Notes: a model not told the origin generated them from the letters alone. 64,000 bases of DNA from Alteromonas gracilis (GCF_002993325.1 NZ_PVNO01000027.1:186001-250000); one strand, 5' to 3'. Shown: positions 9,813 to 19,429, counted from the stretch's first letter. Translations and numbers: made by a program.

Positions 9813-10433
9813 ATGATTGGACGAATTCGCGGTACGTTGGCTGAGAAACAGCCTCCGGAAATTCTTGTTGATGTAGCCGGTGTTGGTTACGAAATTCACA
9901 TGCCTATGACTAGTTTCTATCAGTTACCTGCGGTAGGTGAAGAAGTCGTGGTATATACACATTTTGTGGTTCGTGAAGACGCCCAGTTGCTGTTTGGTTT
10001 TGCTGATAAAATGGAAAGAGGGTTATTCCGAGAGCTAATTAAAGCGAACGGTGTGGGTCCAAAGCTAGGTTTAGCTATTTTATCAGGTATGTCAGCAGGG
10101 CAATTTTTGGCGAGCGTACAAAATGAAGATGTATCTGCGCTGGTAAGCTTACCGGGTATAGGTAAGAAAACTGCAGAACGTTTGGTGGTAGAGCTGAAAG
10201 ACCGGTTGGCTAAATTTGGTAAAACGCAAAGCATTACTATGCCGCCACCTAGCAGCGACTTGCTTTCGGGTAACAGTATAGTAGCGTTAAATGACACCCG
10301 TGAAGAGGCACAAAGTGCGCTGATCGCACTCGGTTACAAACCAGCCCAAGCGAGTAAGCTAGTCGACTGCGTATATAAAGAGGGTATGGAAAGTGAAGCC
10401 CTCATTCGCGAAGCATTAAAAGCGGCCATTTAA
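9813..10433 (+). CDS. ruvA: Holliday junction branch-migration protein RuvA
   Basis: RuvA binds the four-way junction and positions RuvB rings. Visible features are the N-terminal OB fold (MIGRIRGTL), two helix-hairpin-helix motifs ([11 protein letters not shown] and [16 protein letters not shown]), and a C-terminal domain that contacts RuvB ([16 protein letters not shown]). It has 206 residues against 203 in E. coli. It sits 36 bases after ruvC and 68 bases before ruvB. E. coli ruvAB is SOS-regulated; I did not find a convincing LexA box directly upstream here. Confidence 0.97.
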   Translation: MIGRIRGTLAEKQPPEILVDVAGVGYEIHMPMTSFYQLPAVGEEVVVYTHFVVREDAQLLFGFADKMERGLFRELIKANGVGPKLGLAILSGMSAGQFLASVQNEDVSALVSLPGIGKKTAERLVVELKDRLAKFGKTQSITMPPPSSDLLSGNSIVALNDTREEAQSALIALGYKPAQASKLVDCVYKEGMESEALIREALKAAI

Positions 10434-10501
10434 TGGCGTACAGTGAAGATGTCTACGTTGAGATAGGCTATCTTCGCATCACCGTTTAAAGTAGAACTAT
10501 C

Positions 10502-11506
10502 ATGATTGAAGCCGACAGACTGATTACGCCTGAAGCCAGTACCGAAGACGAGGTCATCGATCGCGCCATTCGCCCTAAAATGCTAGCAGACTATACAGGG
10601 CAACCTCACGTTTGTGAGCAAATGGAAATTTTTATTCAAGCTGCGCGCAATCGCGATGACGCGCTTGATCATCTGCTTATTTTCGGTCCGCCAGGGTTAG
10701 GAAAAACTACCCTTGCAAACATTGTGGCGAATGAGATGGGCGTGAACATTAAAACCACGTCTGGCCCCGTGCTTGAGAAAGCCGGAGACTTGGCCGCACT
10801 GCTTACCAACCTTGAACGTAATGATGTATTGTTTATCGATGAAATACATCGCTTAAGCCCAGTAGTAGAAGAAATTCTTTATCCTGCTATGGAAGACTAT
10901 CAGCTTGATATTATGATAGGTGAGGGGCCTGCAGCGCGTTCTATTAAATTAGATCTCCCTCCGTTTACCTTAGTAGGCGCCACAACCCGTGCAGGCTCGT
11001 TGACGTCGCCATTACGCGACCGTTTCGGCATTGTACAGCGCTTAGAGTTTTACAACGTAAAAGATCTCACCAGTATTGTTGCCAGAAGTGCGAGCTACCT
11101 TAACTTAGAAATGAACGAAGAAGGCGCGCAAGAAGTGGCACGGCGCTCTCGAGGGACACCTCGTATTGCGAATCGTCTACTTCGCCGTGTCCGCGACTAT
11201 GCAGAAATTAAATCTGACGGTACGGTTGGAGCCGACACGGCTGCTAAAGCGCTAGACATGCTTGACGTAGACAAAGAAGGTTTTGATTACATGGACCGCA
11301 AATTGCTTACTGCTATTATCGAAAAGTTTGATGGTGGTCCAGTAGGCTTAGACAATTTAGCGGCAGCCATTGGCGAAGAGAAAGAAACCATAGAAGACGT
11401 AATTGAGCCGTTTCTTATTCAGCAAGGTTTTTTACAGCGCACGCCACGTGGCCGTATTGTTTCACAGCGCGCCTATCTTCATTTTGGCTTCGCTCCCTCT
11501 GAGTAA
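10502..11506 (+). CDS. ruvB: Holliday junction helicase RuvB
   Basis: RuvB is the hexameric AAA+ motor that drives branch migration with RuvA. Walker A is GPPGLGKTT near residues 61-69, Walker B is LFIDEIHRL, sensor 1 is in [20 protein letters not shown], which also holds the arginine finger, and a winged-helix domain ends the protein (FLQRTPRGR). It has 334 residues (E. coli 336). It is the last gene of the aspS-ruvB run and a terminator follows. Confidence 0.97.
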   Translation: MIEADRLITPEASTEDEVIDRAIRPKMLADYTGQPHVCEQMEIFIQAARNRDDALDHLLIFGPPGLGKTTLANIVANEMGVNIKTTSGPVLEKAGDLAALLTNLERNDVLFIDEIHRLSPVVEEILYPAMEDYQLDIMIGEGPAARSIKLDLPPFTLVGATTRAGSLTSPLRDRFGIVQRLEFYNVKDLTSIVARSASYLNLEMNEEGAQEVARRSRGTPRIANRLLRRVRDYAEIKSDGTVGADTAAKALDMLDVDKEGFDYMDRKLLTAIIEKFDGGPVGLDNLAAAIGEEKETIEDVIEPFLIQQGFLQRTPRGRIVSQRAYLHFGFAPSE

Positions 11507-11543
11507 TTTTCCACTCAATTAGCAATAGAGCGACGTTGTCATT

Positions 11544-11573
11544 AAAGCCTAGCAGGATTGCTGGGCTTTTTTT
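11544..11573 (+). terminator. Rho-independent terminator after ruvB
   Basis: Bases 11544-11554 (aaagcctagca) pair with 11559-11569 (tgctgggcttt) around a four-base loop, with one mismatch, and a T-run follows. Confidence 0.9.
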
Positions 11574-11746
11574 GGTATTAACCACTACAAGTCAATGCTT
11601 GAATAAGGAATGCGTTGTCGTATCAGTGCCGTCTTACACATGGGTTTTGCGCAGAATTATTGTGAAGTGCAAGCTTAAAGTATATGGCAGATAAAGATTG
11701 AATATTCAATTGCTTAGACAAGCGTGAAGTAAAGCCAATATATTTT

Positions 11747-11882
11747 AAAAAAAAAAAGCCCGCTCATTGAGCGGGCTAAAACAACAAGTGTTGAAGGAAA
11801 TAAATCCAGGGAACTCATGTCTAACAGGAGAATGTCTCTTGCATGACCGTGCTAAGCACCATCACGCTCTGTACGACTGATG
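11747..11882 (-). ncRNA. Candidate trans-acting small RNA (about 136 nt)
   Basis: The minus strand carries a compact unit with no gene. There is a promoter at 11889-11916, then about 136 transcribed bases, then a perfect 9-bp GC-rich hairpin (11757-11777) followed by a run of U. Inside are a small hairpin (gtgct/agcac at 11849-11859) and a single-stranded stretch whose sequence, complementary to aacaggagaa (11823-11832), could cover a ribosome binding site. A second C-rich patch lies at 11807-11814. A U-rich segment precedes the terminator, as in Hfq-binding small RNAs. No open frame of useful length is present. I do not recognise a named family; the call rests on architecture alone. Confidence 0.65.
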
Positions 11883-11888
11883 CTGTGC

Positions 11889-11916
11889 ATTATAGGGAGA
11901 GCAGAAAAAACTACAA
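11889..11916 (-). promoter_or_regulatory. Sigma-70 promoter of the candidate small RNA
   Basis: Read on the minus strand, TTGTAG (11916-11911) and a consensus TATAAT (11894-11889) are 16 bases apart. This puts the transcription start near 11882. Confidence 0.65.
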
Positions 11917-12103
11917 TTGAGTAAAATTGTGTTTTTAAATTAGAAAATCTAATGTGTTAACCAAGTGTTTAATATTGGTTTTTATTTGATTAAATGTTAG
12001 CTTTGTTGGGGTTTTAAGGCGGTTTTTTAACTGCATTTTGTCGCGATAAATAGCTAATTTAACTCTGGTTTGGATTATTAATTCTTTAGGTAAAGGAATA
12101 GTT
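11917..12103. other. AT-rich spacer upstream of ybgC
   Basis: This stretch separates the small-RNA promoter from ybgC and must hold the Tol-Pal operon promoter. It is strongly AT-rich. I see no operator or riboswitch. A weak ribosome binding site (taaagga) precedes ybgC. Confidence 0.4.
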
Positions 12104-12502
12104 ATGCATTTACATCAGGTAAGAGTGTACTACGAAGATACTGACGCAGGCGGTATTGTGTATTATGCGAACTACCTAAAGTTTATGGAGCGGGCGCGAA
12201 CTGAATGGCTTCGCGAGCTGGGGTTTGAGCAAGATTCCTTGATGGAACAATCCATCGCTTTTGTCGTCAAACACGTTGAAATGCATAATTATGCGCCTGC
12301 ACGTTTCAATCAGCTGTTGAGTATTGAAACTCGCGTTGTAGAATTGAAAGGCGCTAGTATGACGTTTCAACAAATTATTAAAAATGAACAAGGTGTTACC
12401 TTAGTAACAGGAAATATTAAGGTTGCCTGCGTCGATTTGGCAGTTATGAAGCCAAAAAGATTACCACGTACTTTGTTAGGGGAAATTTCGCGTGTCATCT
12501 GA
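12104..12502 (+). CDS. ybgC: Acyl-CoA thioesterase YbgC of the Tol-Pal cluster
   Basis: YbgC is a hotdog-fold thioesterase acting on acyl-CoA or acyl-ACP, found as first gene of Tol-Pal operons. The 4HBT signature is clear: [18 protein letters not shown] with the catalytic aspartate near residue 15, then [14 protein letters not shown]. At 132 residues it is near E. coli YbgC (134). It overlaps the tolQ start by 11 bases. In E. coli it has been linked to phospholipid enzymes; its need for Tol function is unclear. Confidence 0.95.
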   Translation: MHLHQVRVYYEDTDAGGIVYYANYLKFMERARTEWLRELGFEQDSLMEQSIAFVVKHVEMHNYAPARFNQLLSIETRVVELKGASMTFQQIIKNEQGVTLVTGNIKVACVDLAVMKPKRLPRTLLGEISRVI

Positions 12503-13181
12503 TCTCACTTTTATTGGCTTGTTTTTACAAGCGAGCTTTATCGTTCAACTCGTTATGCTTTTACTACTTAGTGTCTCTGTAGCTTCTTGGACATTTATAT
12601 TTCAACGTAGTAAAGCCCTTTCTGCTGCCCGCAATGAAATGCGACAGTTTGAAGACAAGTTTTGGTCAGGAGCAGACCTCAACCGCCTCTATCAAGAATT
12701 ATCAGCAAGAACTAACTTAACCGGCATGGGCAGTATCTTTTGTTCAGGCTTTAAAGAGTTTGTTCGTTTGCGCAAGTCAAACACCGCAACAAACGGGATC
12801 GTCGATGGTACTTACCGTGCTATGCGCGTTTCGATGTCCCGTCAGGTTGAAGAGCTAGAAAGCCGTTTACCCTTTTTAGCCACCGCAGGATCTATTAGTC
12901 CTTATATCGGTCTGTTTGGTACTGTTTGGGGAATTATGAATGCCTTCATCGCACTAGGTGAAGTGCAGCAAGCTACCCTTGCAATGGTTGCGCCTGGTAT
13001 CGCAGAAGCACTTATCGCTACCGCTATTGGTTTATTCGCAGCAATCCCAGCTGTAATCGCATACAACCGTTTCAGTCACCAAGTTGAAAAGCTAGAAAAT
13101 AGCTACGGCAACTTCATGGAAGAGTTTTCTGCAATCCTTCACCGCCAAGCCGTTGCTGCGCAAGCACAACAACAAGCCTAA
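12492..13181 (+). CDS. tolQ: Tol-Pal system proton channel subunit TolQ
   Basis: TolQ is the MotA/ExbB-family inner-membrane subunit that, with TolR, uses the proton gradient to energise TolA. Three membrane helices are visible near residues 15-35, 130-155 and 168-190, the last two around [17 protein letters not shown] and [20 protein letters not shown]. It has 229 residues (E. coli 230). The GTG start at 12492 lies inside the end of ybgC, which suggests translational coupling. tolR follows after 29 bases. Confidence 0.96.
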   Translation: MSSDLTFIGLFLQASFIVQLVMLLLLSVSVASWTFIFQRSKALSAARNEMRQFEDKFWSGADLNRLYQELSARTNLTGMGSIFCSGFKEFVRLRKSNTATNGIVDGTYRAMRVSMSRQVEELESRLPFLATAGSISPYIGLFGTVWGIMNAFIALGEVQQATLAMVAPGIAEALIATAIGLFAAIPAVIAYNRFSHQVEKLENSYGNFMEEFSAILHRQAVAAQAQQQA

Positions 13182-13210
13182 GCGTTTACAATCCAAACGG
13201 AGGACTTGTT

Positions 13211-13630
13211 ATGTATGTAAGAAAACGTCGCAGGCCGGTATCAGAGATAAACGTAGTGCCTTATATCGACGTGATGCTGGTACTGCTTATTATCTTTATG
13301 GTTACGGCGCCGCTTATTTCTCAAGGGGTAAAGGTAGACTTGCCTAAAGCAAGTGCGAACCCTATAGAACAAGAGGATACACCGCCTATTATTGCTTCTG
13401 TAGACGTAAAAGGTCGCTATTTTCTTAATGTAGGAGAAGACCAGGAGTCTCCAATTAGCGCAGATGAACTCGGTGCTATTGTAAAAGCACAATTGACCAA
13501 AGAGCCTAATACGCCCGTAGTGGTTAAAGGTGATGGGCAAGTAGCATACAACGAGGTCATACAGTTAATGGTGTTATTACAGCAGGCTGGAGTACCTTCA
13601 GTAGGGTTGATGACGGATCCGGTTGAGTAA
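13211..13630 (+). CDS. tolR: Tol-Pal system subunit TolR
   Basis: TolR is the ExbD-family partner of TolQ. It has one N-terminal membrane helix (INVVPYIDVMLVLLIIFMVT) with the proton-path aspartate in YIDVML near residue 20, and a periplasmic domain ending in QLMVLLQQAGVPSVGLMTDP. It has 139 residues (E. coli 142). A ggagg site precedes the start. The stop codon lies inside the possible TTG start region of tolA, so the two are closely coupled. Confidence 0.96.
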   Translation: MYVRKRRRPVSEINVVPYIDVMLVLLIIFMVTAPLISQGVKVDLPKASANPIEQEDTPPIIASVDVKGRYFLNVGEDQESPISADELGAIVKAQLTKEPNTPVVVKGDGQVAYNEVIQLMVLLQQAGVPSVGLMTDPVE

Positions 13631-14507
13631 TATAGATATGTCAAAACCCGAAGTGTCGAAAAGCACATCAAACTCAAATGCATCCAGTAGCGCAAAAGGC
13701 GATGTGAAGACGCAAAAGACCAGCAATATAAGCCCAGAACAAATGGGCTTATATAAATCGATTGGCTTGCATATCATTATCGCCGCTCTGTTGCTAATTA
13801 GCGTCAGTTTCTCTCCTGAGCCTTTGCCGAGCATGCCGTCGAATGCGCCTGTAATTGAAGCGACTTTTATTGATGCCCAAGCGATAGCCGACCAGAAAAA
13901 AGCTCAGGCACAAGCTGAAGCACAAGCAAGAGCTGAAGAGCAAGAGAAACAGAGACAAGCGCAAGCGGCTGCCGAGAAAAAACGCCAGCAGCAGCTTGCT
14001 GCAAAGCGCGCGAAGGAAAAGCGTGAAGCCGAGGCAGCTGAAGCGAAACGTCAAAAAGAGCTAGAACGCTTAGCGGCGCAGAAAGAAAAAGAGCGAAAAG
14101 AACGGGAAGCAAAAGCGAAAGCTGACGCCGAGCGTAAGAAAAAAGAAGCGGCTGAACGCGCTGAAATGGAAAGGATCATGCAAGAGCAGCTTGCACAAGA
14201 GCAAGCTGCTCAGCAAGAACGCAGGCGTAAACAGGTACTTACTGAAGTAGAGCGCTATACCGCACTAATTCAGCAAACCATTAAGCGCAATTTGTATTCA
14301 GACGACAGCTATCAAGGTAAAACCTGTCGATTGAATATTCGGTTAGCAACGACAGGGTTTGTTACGAGTATTCGTGTACTCGGCGGCAATGATGCGCTGT
14401 GTAGAGCGGCTGAAAGCGCGGTTCGCAGGGCCGAAAAGTTACCGGTATCTGATGCGCCAGACGTTTACGAGCAGTTAAAAGACATTACTTTAAAAGTGGA
14501 ATTATAG
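13623..14507 (+). CDS. tolA: Tol-Pal system spanning protein TolA
   Basis: TolA links the inner-membrane TolQR motor to Pal and TolB. It has one membrane helix (about residues 42-60), a long Ala/Lys/Glu/Gln-rich helical domain (about 80-205) that crosses the periplasm, and a globular C-terminal domain ([18 protein letters not shown] onward) with two cysteines. At 294 residues it is much shorter than E. coli TolA (421), mostly in the helical domain. The start is uncertain: a TTG at 13623 overlaps tolR, and an ATG lies five codons later at 13638. The helical domain is repetitive in DNA, which also makes spurious antisense frames. Confidence 0.94.
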   Translation: MSNIDMSKPEVSKSTSNSNASSSAKGDVKTQKTSNISPEQMGLYKSIGLHIIIAALLLISVSFSPEPLPSMPSNAPVIEATFIDAQAIADQKKAQAQAEAQARAEEQEKQRQAQAAAEKKRQQQLAAKRAKEKREAEAAEAKRQKELERLAAQKEKERKEREAKAKADAERKKKEAAERAEMERIMQEQLAQEQAAQQERRRKQVLTEVERYTALIQQTIKRNLYSDDSYQGKTCRLNIRLATTGFVTSIRVLGGNDALCRAAESAVRRAEKLPVSDAPDVYEQLKDITLKVEL

Positions 14508-14511
14508 TGGT

Positions 14512-15867
14512 ATGAAAAAACTAGGTTTATGGATAGCGCTTATTACGATGGCATTCAGTGCCAAAGTGTTTGCATCCTTAGAAATTGTGATAACCGAGGG
14601 CGTAGATAGTGCACGTCCAATCGGGGTTGTGCCATTTAAATGGAAAGGTCAGGGCAGTATGCCTGGCGATATATCTAAAGTTGTGATGGCAGACTTGATG
14701 CGAAGCGGTAAGTTTAACCCGGTATCTGTCGACAAAATGCCACAGTACCCAGAGACTGTAGCGCAAGTGAGCTACACAGCGTGGGCAACACTGGGCGTTG
14801 ATACGGTATTGGTTGGGAGTATTGAGCCGCAAGAGGGCGACCGTTATTTGGTAAGCTACGAATTGATTGATATCTTGAAAGGGCAAGTGGATAACGGTCA
14901 GGCGAAAGTGCTCAAAAACGGTAGCTTAGTGTCAAGTAACGACCATGTATTAGCTGCCCGTCAGGCGGTGATAAACGGGCGAGATTTTCGACAGTACGCG
15001 CATCGAATTAGCGACATTGTGTATGAAAAACTAACCGGGGTTCGCGGCGCATTTCTTACAAAAATCGCTTATGTCATAGTACGTGACCGCGATACGGTTG
15101 AAAAACCGTATCAATTGGTAATTGCCGACTATGATGGTGAAAACGAGACGCGCTTATTATCTTCTCCCGAGCCGCTCATGTCGCCCGTGTGGTCGCCAGA
15201 TGGCGAGAAGCTAGCTTACGTTAGTTTTGAAAACCGCAGGCCGCAAATTTTCATCCAAGATATTTATACCAGTGAACGCACTCGAATTACTGATTTTCCC
15301 GGAATAAACAGTAGCCCCGTGTTTTCACCAGATGGCAAGCAACTTGCAATGGTTTTGTCGAAAGATGGAAACCCTGAACTCTATGTGATGGACTTAGCGA
15401 CGAAAAATCTTCGTCGAGTTACACGCAATAGAGCGATTGATACGGAGCCTGCATGGCTACCCGACGGCAGTGGTTTGATATTTAGCTCGGAACGGGGTGG
15501 TAAACCCCAGATATATAGCGTAAATTTAAATTCTGGGAAAGTAAGGCGAGTCACCTATGTAGGTGAACAAAACCTTGGCGCTACAATTTCCCCAGACGGT
15601 AAGCAAATGGTGATGGTTAACCAAACTAATGGAAACTATCACATTGCCAAGCAGTCTTTGGATGGTGGTTCACCGCAAGTACTGACACGGACGTACTTAG
15701 ATGAATCTCCAAGTATAGCGCCGAACGGAAGCATGATTATATACAGCACCCTTCATGAGGGCACCCAAGTGTTGTCGTTGGTTTCTCTTGATGGGCGTTT
15801 TAAAGCTAGGTTACCAGCAGCCAATGGGCAAGTTAAATCGCCAAGTTGGTCACCATTTTTGTTCTAA
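14512..15867 (+). CDS. tolB: Periplasmic Tol-Pal beta-propeller TolB
   Basis: TolB is the periplasmic protein that binds Pal and TolA. A signal peptide ends near FAS (residue 22). An N-terminal domain follows ([19 protein letters not shown]), then a beta-propeller built of WD40-like repeats of the type [38 protein letters not shown] and [11 protein letters not shown]. It has 451 residues against 430 in E. coli. The gene starts four bases after tolA and precedes pal by about 40 bases. Confidence 0.96.
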   Translation: MKKLGLWIALITMAFSAKVFASLEIVITEGVDSARPIGVVPFKWKGQGSMPGDISKVVMADLMRSGKFNPVSVDKMPQYPETVAQVSYTAWATLGVDTVLVGSIEPQEGDRYLVSYELIDILKGQVDNGQAKVLKNGSLVSSNDHVLAARQAVINGRDFRQYAHRISDIVYEKLTGVRGAFLTKIAYVIVRDRDTVEKPYQLVIADYDGENETRLLSSPEPLMSPVWSPDGEKLAYVSFENRRPQIFIQDIYTSERTRITDFPGINSSPVFSPDGKQLAMVLSKDGNPELYVMDLATKNLRRVTRNRAIDTEPAWLPDGSGLIFSSERGGKPQIYSVNLNSGKVRRVTYVGEQNLGATISPDGKQMVMVNQTNGNYHIAKQSLDGGSPQVLTRTYLDESPSIAPNGSMIIYSTLHEGTQVLSLVSLDGRFKARLPAANGQVKSPSWSPFLF

Positions 15868-15907
15868 CAATTTAACGACTAAACAATAAAATTTAAGGAT
15901 TAGTAGG

Positions 15908-16474
15908 ATGCAAATGAATAAAGTGATGAAGAGCTTCATTATCGCATTGCCAGTAGTGACAATGATGGCATGTTCTTCAGGCCCTAGCGAAGAAGAGTTG
16001 GCAGCTGAGCGTAACCGCCTAGCACAAGAGCAAGCCGCTGCGGAAGCAGAAGCCCGTGAAGCAGAAGCTCAGCGTGTTAAAGCAGAAGCTGCTCAGCGTA
16101 TGAAGCGTCAAGAAGAAATGGTTCAGCAAGAAATGGAAGCGCTGAAAAACGAACAAACCGTTTACTTTGACTTTGACCGCTCAAGCATCAAGCCAGAGTT
16201 CCAACGTATACTAGACAAGCACGCGGCGTTTTTGGTGAAAAACCCAAGTACTAAAGTGACCATAGAAGGTCACACTGACAGCCGTGGTACGCCAGAGTAC
16301 AACATTGCACTAGGCGAACGTCGTGCACAGTCTGTTGAAACTTACCTACTTAATGCTGGCGTAAGCAGCAGCCAAGTAACAGTAGTTTCATACGGCGAAG
16401 AAAAACCAGCAGTGATGGGTTCTACTGAGTATGCATTTGCTCAAAACCGTCGCGGAGTGGTTGTTTACCGCTAA
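15908..16474 (+). CDS. pal: Peptidoglycan-associated lipoprotein Pal
   Basis: Pal is the outer-membrane lipoprotein that holds peptidoglycan and is the end point of the Tol system. It has a lipoprotein signal with Cys in MMACSSG near residue 22, an Ala/Glu-rich linker (about 28-78), and an OmpA C-terminal domain with VYFDFDRSSIKPEFQ, TIEGHTDSRGTPEYN and ALGERRAQSV, which are the peptidoglycan-binding signatures. It has 188 residues (E. coli 173), and the extra length is in the linker. Its stop codon overlaps the cpoB ATG. Confidence 0.96.
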   Translation: MQMNKVMKSFIIALPVVTMMACSSGPSEEELAAERNRLAQEQAAAEAEAREAEAQRVKAEAAQRMKRQEEMVQQEMEALKNEQTVYFDFDRSSIKPEFQRILDKHAAFLVKNPSTKVTIEGHTDSRGTPEYNIALGERRAQSVETYLLNAGVSSSQVTVVSYGEEKPAVMGSTEYAFAQNRRGVVVYR

Positions 16475-17268
16475 TGACTTTTCTTACGAATAAGACATTA
16501 AAAATGGGCGTCACGTTATGTGCCGCCCTTGCTGTTTCTGCCGCATTCGCGCAAGCGCCGGTAGTAGACGCAAACGGCGGCAGCGAATTGGAACAGCGTA
16601 TCGTTGTACTAGAGCGCATTGTTAAAAGTCGAACTGAGATGCAGCATCGGCTGCAAACCCAGTTAGACAACATGCAAATGGAAGTGGACCAGCTACGCGG
16701 TGCGGTTGAAGTGAATACCAATGAACTTCAAAAAGTACTTGAGCGTCAGCGTGAGCTTTATCTTGAAATCGATAAGCGCGTAGAAGCACTTAAGCAAAGC
16801 GGAGCGTTACAGGGTAGTGCGATGCCAAGTGCCGGCGTTGATTCAGGCTCTGTGAGCTCTCCAGCGTCTTCTGCACCAACGCAAACACCACAAGCGGGTG
16901 AAGATGAAGCTTATGAAAGTGCGGTGAATCTGATCCTTAAGTCTCGTGAGTACGATAAAGCCATTCCTGCATTTCAATCGTTCATTTCACGCTTCCCCAA
17001 CAGTGGCTATGCGCCGAATGCGCACTATTGGCTGGGGCAACTGTTGTTTAATAAACAGCAGTGGAGTGAAGCAAGCGAACAATTCAATATCGTTGCTAAT
17101 CGCTTTACCGATTCGACTAAGCGACCTGATGCCTTACTAAAACTCGGTGTCATTGCAGAGCGGACAGGGGACAGCGCAACAGCACGACAGCTGTTTCAAC
17201 AAGTTATAAACGAATACCCAGATTCTTCTGCAAAACGTTTAGCAGAATCTAGATTAAATAACTTGTAA
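16474..17268 (+). CDS. cpoB: Cell division coordinator CpoB (YbgF)
   Basis: CpoB is a periplasmic protein that tunes peptidoglycan synthesis during constriction and interacts with TolA. A signal peptide ends at AFAQA (about residue 27). A trimerising coiled coil covers about 35-105, a Ser/Ala/Pro linker follows, and TPR repeats fill 145-264 (YESAVNLILKSREYDKAIPA, YWLGQLLFNKQQWSEAS, LLKLGVIAERTGDSATA). It has 264 residues (E. coli 263). It ends the Tol-Pal operon, and a terminator follows within a few bases. Confidence 0.95.
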   Translation: MTFLTNKTLKMGVTLCAALAVSAAFAQAPVVDANGGSELEQRIVVLERIVKSRTEMQHRLQTQLDNMQMEVDQLRGAVEVNTNELQKVLERQRELYLEIDKRVEALKQSGALQGSAMPSAGVDSGSVSSPASSAPTQTPQAGEDEAYESAVNLILKSREYDKAIPAFQSFISRFPNSGYAPNAHYWLGQLLFNKQQWSEASEQFNIVANRFTDSTKRPDALLKLGVIAERTGDSATARQLFQQVINEYPDSSAKRLAESRLNNL

Positions 17269-17273
17269 TGAAC

Positions 17274-17303
17274 AAAGCCTCTTTTAAAGAGGCTTTTTTA
17301 TTG
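17274..17303 (+). terminator. Rho-independent terminator after cpoB
   Basis: aaagcctctt pairs with aaagaggcttt around a two-base loop and a T-run follows. It ends the Tol-Pal operon. Confidence 0.9.
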
Positions 17304-17491
17304 TTTTATCTTTTTATTTTTTAGAAATATTCTAGTTAGACGGCTAAAATCTTCTGCACCAAATCTTGCTTCTATCCGTAACAAATCGAGAAAACTCACC
17401 GAAGGCTGGTATAAATACCCAGCGATTTGTTTTCATTTTGACCGTTTAGTCGTAATTTGACAGAAAAATGAAAATAAAAGGACGTTATGGG

Positions 17492-17526
17492 TTGCGTCGA
17501 ATAAAAATCTGAGTATTATATGCCGC
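17492..17526 (+). promoter_or_regulatory. Promoter of the tRNA-Lys cluster
   Basis: TTGCGT (17492-17497) and TATTAT (17514-17519) are 16 bases apart. They are followed by a GC-rich discriminator (tgccgcc), typical of stringently controlled stable-RNA promoters. The start is predicted near 17526. Confidence 0.6.
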
Positions 17527-17560
17527 CGTTGCCAAGACATAGGCAACAACAGGAAAGAAA

Positions 17561-17636
17561 GGGTCGTTAGCTCAGTTGGTAGAGCAGTTGACTTTTAATC
17601 AATTGGTCGCTGGTTCGAATCCAGCACGACCCACCA
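17561..17636 (+). tRNA. tRNA-Lys (anticodon UUU), copy 1
   Basis: This 76-base tRNA is almost identical to E. coli tRNA-Lys as I recall it. The acceptor stem gggtcgt pairs with acgaccc, the anticodon loop is cttttaa with anticodon TTT, the T loop has ggttcgaatcc, and CCA is encoded. The bases just outside are complementary (ggaaagaaa before, tttctctcc after; 8 of 9 pairs). Confidence 0.98.
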
Positions 17637-17660
17637 CTTTCTCTCCTAGCAACAAATGAT

Positions 17661-17736
17661 GGGTCGTTAGCTCAGTTGGTAGAGCAGTTGACTTTTAATC
17701 AATTGGTCGCTGGTTCGAATCCAGCACGACCCACCA
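17661..17736 (+). tRNA. tRNA-Lys (anticodon UUU), copy 2
   Basis: Identical over all 76 bases to copy 1, with encoded CCA. It is flanked by a different but perfectly complementary pair, caaatga before and tcatttg after. Confidence 0.98.
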
Positions 17737-17774
17737 TCATTTGAATTGCTGAAATTTTTTATGTGTTACTTGAT

Positions 17775-17850
17775 GGGTCGTTAGCTCAGTTGGTAGAGCA
17801 GTTGACTTTTAATCAATTGGTCGCTGGTTCGAATCCAGCACGACCCACCA
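17775..17850 (+). tRNA. tRNA-Lys (anticodon UUU), copy 3
   Basis: Identical over all 76 bases to copies 1 and 2, with encoded CCA. It is flanked by acttga before and tcaagt after. All three copies probably come from one primary transcript. Confidence 0.98.
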
Positions 17851-18152
17851 TCAAGTCTTATATCGTACGCATTCAGTACCGAATCTAGGCTATTATCTAA
17901 AAGCCGCTTTAAAAATAAATTCCCAGCATCAACGACATAAATATCCAAACCCAATTTAAAATCTAAACACTGTTTGCGTTTCAAGACGTTACTTATCTCA
18001 TTTTCACTTTGATCTGGTTTACCCAACCCCATGTAGTAGAACAGATAGCACATCTACGACTATTTAATTACGCTTATGTTGAATAGGTAGTATGTAATTT
18101 TTATGACAGTTGGGTATAATCCGCACCCTTGTCGCAACAGAGATGTAGGTTA
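17851..18152. other. Region between tRNA-Lys cluster and nadA
   Basis: About 300 bases with no confident gene. A minus-strand open frame of about 65 codons runs here before entering antisense tRNA sequence; it may be a gene remnant or chance. A nadA promoter must lie near the right end. Confidence 0.4.
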
Positions 18153-19208
18153 ATGTCAGTAGCATTTCGAGTGGATCAGGTAGAGTACCCGTTCCCAGCA
18201 AAACCACAGCCATTATCAGAAGCACGTAAAGCTGAGTTAAAGGCAGAGATCAAAGCCTTGCTTAAGGCCCGCAACGCAGTGCTTGTCGCACACTATTACA
18301 CAGACCATGAAATCCAGGCTCTCGCTGAAGAGACTGGCGGCTGCGTGGCTGACTCGTTGGAAATGGCGCGCTTTGGTAGAGATGTAGAAGAGCAAACGTT
18401 AATTGTTGCTGGCGTTCGCTTTATGGGCGAAACAGCAAAGATTCTTAGCCCGGAAAAGACCGTGCTAATGCCTACACTTGAAGCGACCTGTTCCCTTGAT
18501 ATTGGTTGCCCAGTGAAAGAGTTCAGCGAATTCTGTGACCAGCATCCTGATCACACTGTTGTGGTTTACGCGAATACTTCGGCCGCTGTGAAAGCGCGCG
18601 CTGATTGGGTAGTAACGTCAAGCATAGCGTTGGAAATTGTTGAGCACTTAGACAGCCAGGGCAAGAAGATCATTTGGGGTCCAGACAGGCACCTAGGTTC
18701 TTACATCGCAAAGCAAACCGGTGCCGACATGCTAATGTGGCAGGGCGAGTGTATCGTTCACGATGAATTCTCTGCACAGAAACTTGCAGACATGAAGGCC
18801 TTGTATCCAAATGCTGCGGTTCTAGTTCATCCTGAATCTCCGGCGAGCGTGGTAGACATGGCCGATGCGGTTGGCTCAACCAGCCAGCTTATTAAAGCAT
18901 CGCAAACCATGGATAACGACACCTTTATCGTCGCTACCGATAAAGGCATCTTCTACAAGATGCAACAACTTACGCCAGAGAAGACGTTTATAGAGGCTCC
19001 AACGGGCGGTAACGGCGCTACGTGCAAAAGCTGTGCTCACTGCCCGTGGATGGCGATGAACGGCTTAGAGGCGATTAAGGCGTCTTTAACAGGCGAGGGT
19101 GACGGTCATGAAATCTTTGTGGATGATGAGTTACGCAAAGGGGCACTTATTCCGCTAGATCGAATGCTTAACTTTTCAGCTGAGTTAAAAGCGAAAGGTG
19201 GGCTGTAA
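18153..19208 (+). CDS. nadA: Quinolinate synthase A
   Basis: NadA condenses iminoaspartate with dihydroxyacetone phosphate to form quinolinate in NAD synthesis, using a 4Fe-4S cluster. The start is ATG 18153; an upstream TTG in the same frame lacks family support. Cluster ligands are C113 (TCSLDIG), C200 (GECIVHD) and C297 ([10 protein letters not shown]), the same positions I recall for the E. coli enzyme. Substrate-binding signatures LVAHYYTD and [10 protein letters not shown] are present. It has 351 residues (E. coli 347). The order cpoB, tRNA-Lys cluster, nadA matches E. coli. Confidence 0.96.
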   Translation: MSVAFRVDQVEYPFPAKPQPLSEARKAELKAEIKALLKARNAVLVAHYYTDHEIQALAEETGGCVADSLEMARFGRDVEEQTLIVAGVRFMGETAKILSPEKTVLMPTLEATCSLDIGCPVKEFSEFCDQHPDHTVVVYANTSAAVKARADWVVTSSIALEIVEHLDSQGKKIIWGPDRHLGSYIAKQTGADMLMWQGECIVHDEFSAQKLADMKALYPNAAVLVHPESPASVVDMADAVGSTSQLIKASQTMDNDTFIVATDKGIFYKMQQLTPEKTFIEAPTGGNGATCKSCAHCPWMAMNGLEAIKASLTGEGDGHEIFVDDELRKGALIPLDRMLNFSAELKAKGGL

Positions 19209-19252
19209 ACGCACGTTTTATAAGCACTTGTTGAATAATTTCCAGCAAGTTC

Positions 19253-19289
19253 TTGATTAAGCGCGCGGCTTTACCTACTATACGCGCGC
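19253..19289 (+). promoter_or_regulatory. Promoter of tRNA-Ser
   Basis: TTGATT (19253-19258) and TACTAT (19276-19281) are 17 bases apart, with a GC-rich discriminator (acgcgcgc) as expected for a stable-RNA promoter. Confidence 0.6.
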
Positions 19290-19330
19290 TCAAGGATTTT
19301 CGTAGTCGAAATCTTCTTGATAAAAAATTT

Positions 19331-19420
19331 GGAGAGGTGGCTGAGTGGCTGAAGGCGCACGCCTGGAAAGTGTGTTTAGGGTTAAACCTAACGAGGGTTC
19401 GAATCCCTCTCTCTCCGCCA
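19331..19420 (+). tRNA. tRNA-Ser (anticodon GGA)
   Basis: This is a 90-base class II tRNA with a long variable arm (gtttagggttaaacctaac). The acceptor stem ggagagg pairs with the 3' ctctcc part, the anticodon loop is ctggaaa with anticodon GGA, the T loop has ggttcgaatcc, and CCA is encoded. Confidence 0.97.
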
Positions 19421-19429
19421 AATACAAAG

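Noticed and set aside
13794..14112. Minus-strand frames opposite tolA
   Set aside because: They come from the repetitive Ala/Lys/Glu codons of the TolA helical domain and have unnatural Leu/Ser-rich composition.
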